Assembly (NCBI GenBank): GCA_048204295.1
Contig: DBFBLF010000043.1
Span: 1 to 5,126, forward strand
DNA from: Metaruminococcus_A sp900762715
Lineage (GTDB): Bacteria; Bacillota; Clostridia; Oscillospirales; Ruminococcaceae
Length of the DNA stretch: 5,126 nucleotides
Direction of reading: 5' to 3'
Part shown: positions 1-5,113 of the stretch, one piece after another
Position numbering within the stretch: position 1 is the stretch's first letter
Layout of the letters: each line of letters opens with the position of its first letter
The notes under the pieces: generated by a model
Database searches by the model: none
What the model was told of the DNA's origin: nothing
Seen by the model: only the letters and a program-made list of their open reading frames with translations
Made by a program: the position numbers and the translations under genes

Positions 1-36
1 AATAAAAAGGTACAGCAAAAGCTAACGCCTTTTTAT
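1..36 (-). terminator. Terminator-like hairpin at the window edge
   Basis: Read on the minus strand, ATAAAAAGG (36-28) pairs perfectly with CCTTTTTAT (10-2) to give a 9-bp stem. The 17-base loop can form a small inner AGC/GCT stem. The 3' arm is itself T-rich, as in an A/T-rich intrinsic terminator, but only two G-C pairs hold the stem. The TAA that closes the possible decayed gene (35-33) lies inside the 5' arm, a common arrangement at gene ends. The window stops here, so the U-tract cannot be judged fully. Confidence 0.4.
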
Positions 37-434
37 AACACATTTGTCCTCATATCATAGAACCCGGTTAGGCGGCAAACCTGCCCCCATTTGCCGCTGA
101 TGAGGACATCAACGGCTTTTTGACTAACCCACTGATGCTAAAGCCTTTTTCGGAATTTGACCGGCCGTCTTTTGCCGGCGTTTTAAACAAGCCGGTGGTT
201 GAAACAATCCTTCCGTCGGCCACCATGCAGATAAGGGGTGTTTTCTTTTTCCGTTCCAAGATAAAGTTTTCCGTTGGCCCACGCTATTGACGCAAAGCCG
301 CTCAGCCGCCGGACTTTCCCAACACTTTGTCAGCGAAAGCAAAAAAATTCCAAAACAGCGGCGGCAGCCGTTCCCTTCGCACAAATCCCTTCTATTACGG
401 CAACCCGTTTTTTCAAGGCCAGGCGCGGGAAAAT
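33..434 (-). pseudogene. Possible decayed small gene (frame mosaic)
   Basis: No intact reading frame fills this stretch, but protein-like segments follow one another on the minus strand, alternating between two frames. They are: 434-333 (includes KKRVAVIEGICAKG), 340-305 (AFADKVLGKSGG), about 311-234 (RLSGFASIAWANGKLYLGTE), about 238-116 (VADGRIVSTTGLFKTPAKDG) and about 122-33 (AVDVLISGKWGQVCRLTGFY). The first switch falls at a T7 run near 347-341, where one base fewer would restore the frame. The last segment ends at a TAA inside a terminator-like hairpin. The first segment is in the same frame as the glycosidase gene ending at 435, so it could alternatively be read as sequence beyond that stop. 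I do not recognise the product, see no ribosome binding site or start, and cannot exclude ordinary non-coding DNA that reads well by chance. If it is not a gene, this is about 430 bases of intergenic DNA with no other signal except the edge hairpin. Confidence 0.25.
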
Positions 435-3089
435 TTATACTCCGTACAAAAAAACACATCCGTTGATTCCAGACGGTGCGGCGGATTCCACCGTCTGCCC
501 GGTCAGCTCCACCGTCGCTCTCTCCAGCGTAGTGGCAACCTCAATTCTGATCCGGTTTTCTCCCTCATTCAAAAGCCGCGTGAGATCGTAACGGTAAGCC
601 GGTACGACCTGAATACCGGCACTGACGCCGTTGACAAATACTTCAACGCCCTCGTACGCATCGGTAATTTCAAGGATCAGCCTGTTTGGAACCTCCTCAA
701 GCCGCAATCTCTTTTCATAACGGACAAACCCGGAAAACTGCGGCTGCTCCCGCTCAAGGGAATCGGGCAGGATAACTTCTTTCTCCTGTTCAAATGCCGG
801 ATAAGCGGCGCTCTTGCAGATGCTGCGCGTCCAACCGCAGCTCCAATCCGTTTTTTTACCGCATGTGCCCGCCTTCAAAGGCTTGCCCAGCCTGCTTTCT
901 GCCTGATCAAAAACAACGATCAGGGGCTTGCAGGGCTCAATTTCCACACACAGGGCCGTTGTGTTTCCCTCCTGCTGGATGTCCACCGTTTCCAGCGTGT
1001 TGTCCCATGCGTTATAGGCGTAAACATCCCCCGCCTGCGGAACCGTGATTCTTCCTTTATAGGTTTCCGTACCCTCGTTGACGAACATGTAAACGTCGGA
1101 GCCATTCCAGTAATGCCGGTAGCGGAGTCTGTTGTCCGCCGGGGTCACCTGTACCTCCCGTATACCCATTTCTTTTAACGTATCCGCCAGGCGTTCCAGT
1201 TCCACAACCCTGCACCTCCCGGCGTCAAAAGGCAGTTCGCCCCCGCCGCAGAGGCATTTTGGCGGGCGGTTTATAAAAATAACGGGAATACCGCACTCCA
1301 GCATTTTATGAATTCCCTTTGCCGCTTCTTCACACAGGTACTTTGTCTCCGGCACAATGAAAACTTTGTATTCCTGGCCGTTAACCTTCAGCACGCCGCC
1401 GGCAAATTCGGCATTGAAACCTTTCGGATTTTCAAATACGTCCGCCGGCAGGATTTCAAAGTCGATCTGCGCATCGGTAAGTTCCCGGGCAGGAAGCTGC
1501 ATCTGCATAAAATCTCCTGTCCACTCCGCTTCACCCGTATACAGAATCGCCGCCGGCGCAACACAGCGCCCGCCGTTCATCAGTTCACATACACGGTTTA
1601 AATATTTCATCAAAGCGCCGAAATGGCGGTACTGGGGGTTGTGCCCGTGAGCATAGAAGTGGGGCGGGCAGTCCGGGTCGGGAAACTTCTTCGGACTGAA
1701 GGCGTGCGGCACGTAGTAATTGATCCCCCGGACGAGGAAATGGTCTACCAGGTATTTTTCAAGGCGTACCCCTTCCGACCAGCCGTAAGCGCCGAAAATT
1801 TCGCACATCGCGCGGCCTTTTTTCAAGGGCTCAATCGACGCGGCGGAGCTCCCCAGCTTTCCCAGGACATAGTGGTAAAACGCCCCTTCCCGGTAAGCGC
1901 CAAAACGGTCCGGTTCGGTTGCATCCTCTTCCCCCTGTGGGTAAACCTGATTCACAATATCGTCGATCCCCGCCATATCCTGTCCGTACAGGCCCCGGAA
2001 ATAGTGGCCCAGGCTGGTCCCGGTCCGGGCGTGCTGGTTGTTGTCCTCTATGATATGTCCGATATACTCCACCCCGTGCGCCCGGCACCAATCCCCCAAC
2101 TGCCATGAGAAGTCCTTCTCGACCAGCCTTGTCACCGCGTCCATATAGTCAAACCGAAGCTTTGCCGCCATATCGCCCGAAAAATCCGTGCTCCAGAGAA
2201 GCGGCAGGAAAGCGGCATATTTTTCTCCCCACTTTTCTTTTAAGGCAGCCTCCAGTTCGCCGCTCCACGGCAGATCGTCAAGCTCGCTCAAATGTTTCTG
2301 CATGTCGTACAGGTGCCCGTTCCCAAGCTCCGGCTCATCGGAAAAGAAACCGGCGATGGTCTTGCCAAACTCATCTTTGTAACGTGCATAATGCGGTTCG
2401 TAGACCGCATCGATTAAGACGCGGCAGGAGTTATAGTCCATCATATTGATATAGTTGCGGTGAACCCCGCAGTTTCTGGTGCTGTGGCAGATATAAATGT
2501 TCCATTCCCCTTCTTCGGGAACGTCAAAGGCAATTTCCCGCCCGCTTTTTATAGAGGTTAGGTCAATCACGTCGTCCTCTGATTCGCCGCCCGCTTTAAT
2601 CAGCGATATTCCGACGATTTCGTCTTCTCCAACCGGTTCCGGCACCCCTTTGCCGTTGTTAAACGAACGCAGGTCGACTGCCGAAGGCTCCCACGGCTTT
2701 GCCCGCCTGAACCGTTCCAGGTCAAGCGTCACGGGCCCGGCTTTACACGGAACGGCCTGATAAACAAGGCTTTTTCTGGCCAGCGATGAGGGCGCATCCT
2801 CCATAGCACCGTTCGCATAGCCGGTTGGAAAATGGCTGTCGTCAAGAATCCAGACCTTCATCCCCCGCTTCCTGGCCTCGTCCAGGATGATATCCATATC
2901 GTGCCACCAGCGCGGGCCGCAGAAGTCCGGATGAGGACGGCTCTCCACGCAGACCGCTTTGATATTGCTTTTTTCAATGACCTCCATATACTTACGCAGC
3001 ACGGTTTCTTCCTCTCCGTGCTGCCAGAAAAACGGAAGAATATAGTTTTCCTCTTCTCCGTTTAACAGCCGTTTAATTTTTTCATTCAT
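435..3089 (-). CDS. GH106-like glycoside hydrolase (alpha-L-rhamnosidase-like), cytoplasmic
   Basis: The product has 884 residues and no signal peptide, so it probably acts in the cytosol on imported oligosaccharides or glycosides. The N-terminal 500 residues resemble the catalytic (beta/alpha)-barrel of GH106-type enzymes. Early barrel motifs are HPDFCGPRWWHDM (residues 53-65) and WILDDSHFPTGYANG (80-94). Likely active-site motifs are GFFSDEPE (247-254), IGHIIEDNNQH (343-353), CEIFGAYGW (429-437) and RGINYYVPHAFS (454-465). E252, E348, E430, H345 and H462 are candidate catalytic or binding residues, inferred from motif position only. Residues about 505-650 look like an alpha/beta domain (FEILPADVF, KVFIVPETKYL, IPVIFINRPP). 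A beta-rich linker follows, then a C-terminal jelly-roll at about 740-884 resembling the GH2 sugar-binding domain (FVRYEKRLRL, VEVFVNGVSAG, NEGENRIRIEV). The start at 3089 is preferred over an in-frame start at 3140 because GAGGGG lies seven bases before it. The gene stands alone, with long non-coding flanks and no transporter or regulator in view. Rhamnosidase activity is inferred; related uncharacterised families share this architecture. Confidence 0.85.
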   Translation of the reverse strand: MNEKIKRLLNGEEENYILPFFWQHGEEETVLRKYMEVIEKSNIKAVCVESRPHPDFCGPRWWHDMDIILDEARKRGMKVWILDDSHFPTGYANGAMEDAPSSLARKSLVYQAVPCKAGPVTLDLERFRRAKPWEPSAVDLRSFNNGKGVPEPVGEDEIVGISLIKAGGESEDDVIDLTSIKSGREIAFDVPEEGEWNIYICHSTRNCGVHRNYINMMDYNSCRVLIDAVYEPHYARYKDEFGKTIAGFFSDEPELGNGHLYDMQKHLSELDDLPWSGELEAALKEKWGEKYAAFLPLLWSTDFSGDMAAKLRFDYMDAVTRLVEKDFSWQLGDWCRAHGVEYIGHIIEDNNQHARTGTSLGHYFRGLYGQDMAGIDDIVNQVYPQGEEDATEPDRFGAYREGAFYHYVLGKLGSSAASIEPLKKGRAMCEIFGAYGWSEGVRLEKYLVDHFLVRGINYYVPHAFSPKKFPDPDCPPHFYAHGHNPQYRHFGALMKYLNRVCELMNGGRCVAPAAILYTGEAEWTGDFMQMQLPARELTDAQIDFEILPADVFENPKGFNAEFAGGVLKVNGQEYKVFIVPETKYLCEEAAKGIHKMLECGIPVIFINRPPKCLCGGGELPFDAGRCRVVELERLADTLKEMGIREVQVTPADNRLRYRHYWNGSDVYMFVNEGTETYKGRITVPQAGDVYAYNAWDNTLETVDIQQEGNTTALCVEIEPCKPLIVVFDQAESRLGKPLKAGTCGKKTDWSCGWTRSICKSAAYPAFEQEKEVILPDSLEREQPQFSGFVRYEKRLRLEEVPNRLILEITDAYEGVEVFVNGVSAGIQVVPAYRYDLTRLLNEGENRIRIEVATTLERATVELTGQTVESAAPSGINGCVFLYGV

Positions 3090-3096
3090 TTCAAGT

Positions 3097-3102
3097 CCCC
3101 TC
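3097..3102 (-). promoter_or_regulatory. Ribosome binding site of the glycosidase gene
   Basis: GAGGGG on the minus strand sits seven bases before the ATG at 3089-3087. This supports that codon over the in-frame start at 3140, and it removes 17 upstream residues that do not resemble the family. Confidence 0.75.
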
Positions 3103-3235
3103 TTCCCCAAATAAGTGGACACGGACCAGCCGCCGTACACCCTTTTATTTCAAACTAAAGGCGGTCTGAACCAACCGCACGCCACAGCTTTTCACCACTT
3201 GCTGACAGTATAACTATAAGGCACCGGCAAAAGAA
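3103..3235 (-). other. Leader region of the glycosidase gene
   Basis: This is the non-coding stretch between an orphan terminator-like hairpin and the glycosidase ribosome binding site. It holds two weak -10-like hexamers on the minus strand, TATAGT (3218-3213) and TATACT (3212-3207), neither with a good -35 box at 16-18 bases. It also holds an 18-bp dyad, GCGGT-N8-ACCGC (3161-3178), that could be an operator. I see no catabolite-response element or riboswitch-like fold. Promoter assignment here is weak. Confidence 0.3.
3161..3178. promoter_or_regulatory. Candidate operator dyad upstream of the glycosidase gene
   Basis: GCGGT (3161-3165) and ACCGC (3174-3178) form a perfect 5-bp inverted repeat separated by eight bases, with GGT/ACC nested inside. 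The site lies about 72-90 bases before the glycosidase start. That distance suits a repressor site for a sugar-inducible gene, but no regulator gene is in the window and a dyad of this size can arise by chance. Confidence 0.2.
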
Positions 3236-3273
3236 AAGTAAGGACGTAATTTGCAAAAAACACGTCCTTACTT
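3226..3273 (-). terminator. Terminator-like 12-bp hairpin without a recognisable upstream gene
   Basis: On the minus strand AAGTAAGGACGT (3273-3262) pairs perfectly with ACGTCCTTACTT (3247-3236) across a 14-base loop. The T-rich tract TTCTTTT follows directly, as in an intrinsic terminator. On the plus strand the hairpin is not followed by a T-run. No credible gene ends here, so it could terminate an unannotated small RNA, stop leftover transcription from the tRNA side, or act as an attenuator in a long leader of the glycosidase gene. Confidence 0.55.
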
Positions 3274-3500
3274 ACTGCGCTTATTTTTGAAAAACGGAGT
3301 GCCGCGGCAGGCCTGTTTTCCTGTGATATATCTGTGGAGAAGACAGTTCTTTCAGGTTTCCGGGGAATATCCAGAATACCTGTTCCGCCTATACGAATGA
3401 AGCGCAAGTATCTCTACAGCAACGCGCGATTCTGACAGCAGCGTTGGTCAACGGTGTTCAGAAAACCTCAATCCTGCCGCTGTTGCCGGCCTTGTGCTTT
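3274..3500. other. Non-coding stretch with a two-tier dyad
   Basis: I find no gene with a plausible start, ribosome binding site and family resemblance. Two structures stand out. One is a 10-bp palindrome, TGCCGCGGCA (3300-3309). The other is a nested dyad in which TTCTGA (3430-3435) pairs with TCAGAA (3458-3463) around an inner CGTTG/CAACG (3442-3446 and 3449-3453). No clear promoter was seen on either strand. Confidence 0.35.
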
Positions 3501-3501
3501 C

Positions 3502-3533
3502 AAAAAAACCCCCACCCAAAACGCGGGCGTTTT
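3502..3533 (-). terminator. Possible intrinsic terminator
   Basis: On the minus strand CGCCC (3529-3525) can pair with GGGTG (3517-3513), including one G-U pair, across a 7-base loop. A few Gs and a run of seven Ts (3508-3502) follow. An alternative AAAACG/CGTTTT hairpin (3518-3523 and 3528-3533) overlaps it. It would stop any transcript leaving the structured region after the tRNA. The stem is short, so this is uncertain. Confidence 0.35.
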
Positions 3534-3608
3534 CTGTTAAAAACTGGGAAACGTGAATTGCTCACCCGCAGGTCTGTTAGAAGCACATGAAAAAGATATT
3601 ATCGGTTT

Positions 3609-3717
3609 TTCAGAGGTGAGAGTTGAACCCTCGAACTCGCAAAAAGTTAGTAGCGACAGCGAGCCATCGTGATGGCGTTTACAACCGAACAGGTGAGCCG
3701 AACGTGACTTTTTGCGA
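3609..3717 (-). repeat. Structured element with a perfect 11-bp closing stem and T-arm-like flank
   Basis: TCGCAAAAAGT (3637-3647) and ACTTTTTGCGA (3707-3717) are perfect inverted arms enclosing 59 bases. Inside lie a second hairpin, GCCAT-CGTG-ATGGC (3663-3676), and two copies of CCGAAC (3685-3690 and 3698-3703). On the minus strand the element continues into a stretch (3636-3609) containing GAGGGTTCAACTCTC, which resembles a tRNA T-arm with a TTCAACT loop. No U-tract follows the closing stem, so it is not a simple terminator. It may be one copy of a dispersed repeat or a structured RNA segment; only one copy is present here, so the repeat label is an inference. Confidence 0.35.
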
Positions 3718-3767
3718 AAGAGGAGGAGCAAGGAAGCGGGCGGATGGCTTATCTTTTTGTCGTAGGC

Positions 3768-3804
3768 AAAAAAAATAAGCCGGAGCAAAGCGGACTTTGC
3801 TCCG
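3768..3804 (-). terminator. Intrinsic terminator of tRNA-Arg
   Basis: On the minus strand CGGAGCAAAG (3804-3795) and CTTTGCTCCG (3790-3781) form a perfect 10-bp stem closed by a TCCG tetraloop. GCTTA and eight Ts (3775-3768) follow. The stem begins three bases after the encoded CCA, so it both ends the transcript and leaves a very short 3' trailer. Confidence 0.92.
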
Positions 3805-3807
3805 ACG

Positions 3808-3884
3808 TGGCGCGCCAGGAGGGACTCGAACCCCCGACCTTTTGGTTCGTAGCCAAACACTCTATCCGGCTGAGCTACTGGCGC
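3808..3884 (-). tRNA. tRNA-Arg(ACG)
   Basis: The minus strand folds as a canonical tRNA of 77 bases including an encoded CCA (3810-3808). The acceptor GCGCCAG (3884-3878) pairs perfectly with CTGGCGC, followed by discriminator G. The D-arm carries GCTC/GAGT. The anticodon stem TTTGG/CCAAA closes the loop CTACGAA, giving anticodon ACG (3850-3848), which is normally edited to ICG to read CGU, CGC and CGA. The T-arm is GGGGG-TTCGAGT-CCCTC with one G-U pair. It has its own strong promoter and terminator, so it is an independent unit although only about 60 bases follow the upstream lgt stop. Confidence 0.97.
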
Positions 3885-3888
3885 AGGT

Positions 3889-3906
3889 GCATCTTTTCTA
3901 AGATGC
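3889..3906 (-). other. Hairpin in the tRNA-Arg 5' leader
   Basis: GCATCTT-AGAA-AAGATGC on the minus strand is a perfect 7-bp hairpin with a 4-base loop. It lies between the -10 box and the tRNA 5' end. Its first base is close to the expected transcription start, six to seven bases past the -10 box, so the precursor would begin with a stem ending four bases before the mature 5' end. Confidence 0.6.
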
Positions 3907-3912
3907 TAAAAT

Positions 3913-3941
3913 ATAATACCACAATTTTATAGGCTTGTCAA
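3913..3941 (-). promoter_or_regulatory. Sigma-A-type promoter of tRNA-Arg
   Basis: On the minus strand a perfect -35 box TTGACA (3941-3936) and a -10 box TATTAT (3918-3913) are separated by exactly 17 bases. Transcription should start near 3906. The -35 box begins only four bases after the lgt stop codon. Confidence 0.9.
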
Positions 3942-3945
3942 CCAA

Positions 3946-4740
3946 TTATTCTTCATTTTCCGCCGAAGCCGCCCTTGTGCTCTTTTTTCTCCCGGCAAAA
4001 CAGACGATTAAAACCGCCGCAGGCAGAAGAAGCACACTAATCCATTGGGAGGTGGACAGCCCCCAGAAAACGCCCCGTTCCGCATCGTAGCGGAAGAATT
4101 CCAGCACAAAACGCATGACGGCATAAGCCGCAAGATAAGTCCCAGTCAAAACGCCCCTGCGGCGGCAAAAACGGCTTAAAACCAAAAGCAGGGCAAAAAG
4201 CGCAAGATTGCAGCCCGCCTCGATCAACTGGACCGGCAAAAGCTTCACTCCGTGCGGCGCCAGCTCTGAAGCGTTGAATTCAAAGCCAAAAGCAGACGGG
4301 ACCCCATAACAGCAGCCCGCAAAAAAACAGCCCAGCCGCCCAAACGCATGGGCCAGCGGCACAGACGGAATCAGACCGTCCAGCATGGAAAACACGGGAA
4401 TTTTATAAAGCTTTGTATACCACCAAACCATTAATAAAGCGCCGATGAGTCCCCCGTAAAAAACAAAGCCGCCCATCATCAACGCTTTCCAGATTTCTTG
4501 TGACGCAAGAAGCTCCGGCCGCTCCACAAACACCGGTATTACGGTGACAAGATATAACAGCTTGCCGCCCACAATCAGGCCGATGCCCGCGAACAGGCAG
4601 GCATAAAAAACATCGTCCCGGTTAAGCCCCGCTCTTTTCGCCCGGAAAACGGCAAGCAAAACCGCAAGAGCAATGCCAACAAAAATGCAAATACCGTACA
4701 ACGGGATTGAAAAACCATATAAATTCAAATAGGGAAACAT
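3946..4740 (-). CDS. lgt: Prolipoprotein diacylglyceryl transferase (Lgt) family protein, atypical paralog
   Basis: A polytopic membrane protein of 264 residues, the usual Lgt length. Lgt moves diacylglycerol from phosphatidylglycerol to the lipobox cysteine of prelipoproteins at the cytoplasmic membrane. Seen here are an N-terminal IPLYGICIF segment (12-20), FYGGLIGALL (94-103), the signature GRLGCFFAGCCYG (134-146), PVQLIEA (169-175) and RFVLEFFR (210-217), with several hydrophobic helices throughout. R135, R210 and E214 match conserved Lgt positions. However, the HGG motif reads YGG (Y95 where E. coli Lgt has His103), and the signature glutamate region is cysteine-rich (C138, C143, C144). 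This form is common among Clostridia paralogs, so transferase activity is likely but not certain. The start at 4740 is chosen because GGGAGG precedes it; an in-frame ATG at 4752 overlaps that site and has none of its own. It lies downstream of the DUF4190-like gene, separated by a hairpin. Confidence 0.9.
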   Translation of the reverse strand: MFPYLNLYGFSIPLYGICIFVGIALAVLLAVFRAKRAGLNRDDVFYACLFAGIGLIVGGKLLYLVTVIPVFVERPELLASQEIWKALMMGGFVFYGGLIGALLMVWWYTKLYKIPVFSMLDGLIPSVPLAHAFGRLGCFFAGCCYGVPSAFGFEFNASELAPHGVKLLPVQLIEAGCNLALFALLLVLSRFCRRRGVLTGTYLAAYAVMRFVLEFFRYDAERGVFWGLSTSQWISVLLLPAAVLIVCFAGRKKSTRAASAENEE

Positions 4741-4743
4741 AAA

Positions 4744-4750
4744 CCCTCCC
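4744..4750 (-). promoter_or_regulatory. Ribosome binding site of lgt
   Basis: GGGAGGG on the minus strand ends three bases before the ATG at 4740-4738, a slightly short spacing. It lies directly after the in-frame ATG at 4752 and so argues against that upstream start. Confidence 0.7.
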
Positions 4751-4755
4751 ATAAA

Positions 4756-4795
4756 ATAAGAAAGACAGAATCACTTTAGACTCTGTCTTTCTTAT
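4756..4795 (-). terminator. 14-bp hairpin between the DUF4190-like gene and lgt
   Basis: ATAAGAAAGACAGA (4756-4769) and TCTGTCTTTCTTAT (4782-4795) are perfect 14-bp inverted arms around a 12-base loop. Transcribed leftward, the hairpin is followed by TTTATG, a short T-rich tract, and the lgt ribosome binding site starts five bases later. It may terminate or attenuate transcription after the upstream gene, or stabilise its 3' end. The stem is A/T-rich (five G-C pairs) and the U-tract short, so read-through into lgt is plausible. No strong separate lgt promoter was found. Confidence 0.55.
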
Positions 4796-4813
4796 GTAGC
4801 TTACAATAACAAC

Positions 4814-5098
4814 TTAGAGAGTTGCTCCAGCAGCAACCAAAACACCGGCGCAAGCAACACAAGCGATAAACAAAATACCGCAGAGTACCAAACCGATAAT
4901 TGAAGTTACAAGGCCGCCGGTGGCAACGCCGGAAGGAGATTTCTTTTTACCCATAACGCCGAGAATAATACCAACGATACCGGTAATGACACCAATAATA
5001 GTTCCCCACGCAAAAGTCCAGCCGAAGCAAGCCATAACAAGAGTGAAGATACCAAGGATCAAAGAGCCAATTGCAAGGCCATTGGTTTTGTTTTCCAT
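4814..5098 (-). CDS. DUF4190-like small membrane protein
   Basis: A 94-residue, strongly hydrophobic, glycine-rich protein. The opening NGLAIGSLILGIFTLV (6-21) and the second half GVATGGLVTSIIGLVL (57-72) match the two-part pattern of DUF4190 proteins: a GLAIxSLxLGI start, a central GIILGVMGKKK turn (44-53), then a G-A-x-x-GL repeat. Predicted membrane segments are about 8-27, 31-50 and 60-90, with the KKK cluster (51-53) probably cytosolic. The N-terminus is short and polar and there is no cleavable signal. The start is supported by GGGAGAGG seven bases upstream. DUF4190 proteins have no established biochemical role, so none is proposed. It precedes lgt on the same strand, with a 14-bp hairpin between; co-transcription is possible but not shown. 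The promoter must lie beyond the window edge. Confidence 0.85.
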   Translation of the reverse strand: MENKTNGLAIGSLILGIFTLVMACFGWTFAWGTIIGVITGIVGIILGVMGKKKSPSGVATGGLVTSIIGLVLCGILFIACVACAGVLVAAGATL

Positions 5099-5105
5099 GA
5101 ATAAA

Positions 5106-5113
5106 CCTCTCCC
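5106..5113 (-). promoter_or_regulatory. Ribosome binding site of the DUF4190-like gene
   Basis: GGGAGAGG on the minus strand lies seven bases before the ATG at 5098-5096. Its surroundings (TTATTTT, then ATGGGAG, then GGTTTAT) closely resemble the leader just before lgt. Confidence 0.75.

Noticed and set aside
327..1178. Plus-strand open frame of 283 codons
   Set aside because: It lies mostly antisense to the glycosidase gene, shows no family resemblance, and has the arginine/proline-rich composition of a shadow frame.
1623..2108. Plus-strand open frame of 161 codons
   Set aside because: Entirely antisense to the conserved catalytic region of the glycosidase gene and without a recognisable domain.
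3090..3140. Extended N-terminus for the glycosidase from an in-frame start at 3140
   Set aside because: The added 17 residues do not look like the family start and a good ribosome binding site lies before 3089.
3192..3407. Minus-strand open frame of 71 codons
   Set aside because: It starts with TTG without a ribosome binding site, runs through a terminator-like hairpin, and has no recognisable similarity.
3600..3720. A second tRNA gene suggested by the TTCAACT loop
   Set aside because: The T-stem has a mismatch, no CCA or acceptor partner is present, and no D or anticodon arm can be drawn.
3537..3860. Minus-strand open frame of 107 codons
   Set aside because: It begins inside the tRNA and runs across its terminator and the structured element, a typical false call at tRNA genes.
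3744..3932. Plus-strand open frame of 62 codons containing ARQEGLEPPTFW
   Set aside because: This is the antisense translation of the tRNA-Arg gene, a well-known spurious protein pattern.
4741..4752. Start of lgt at the in-frame ATG 4752
   Set aside because: It overlaps the ribosome binding site of the 4740 start and has no such site of its own.
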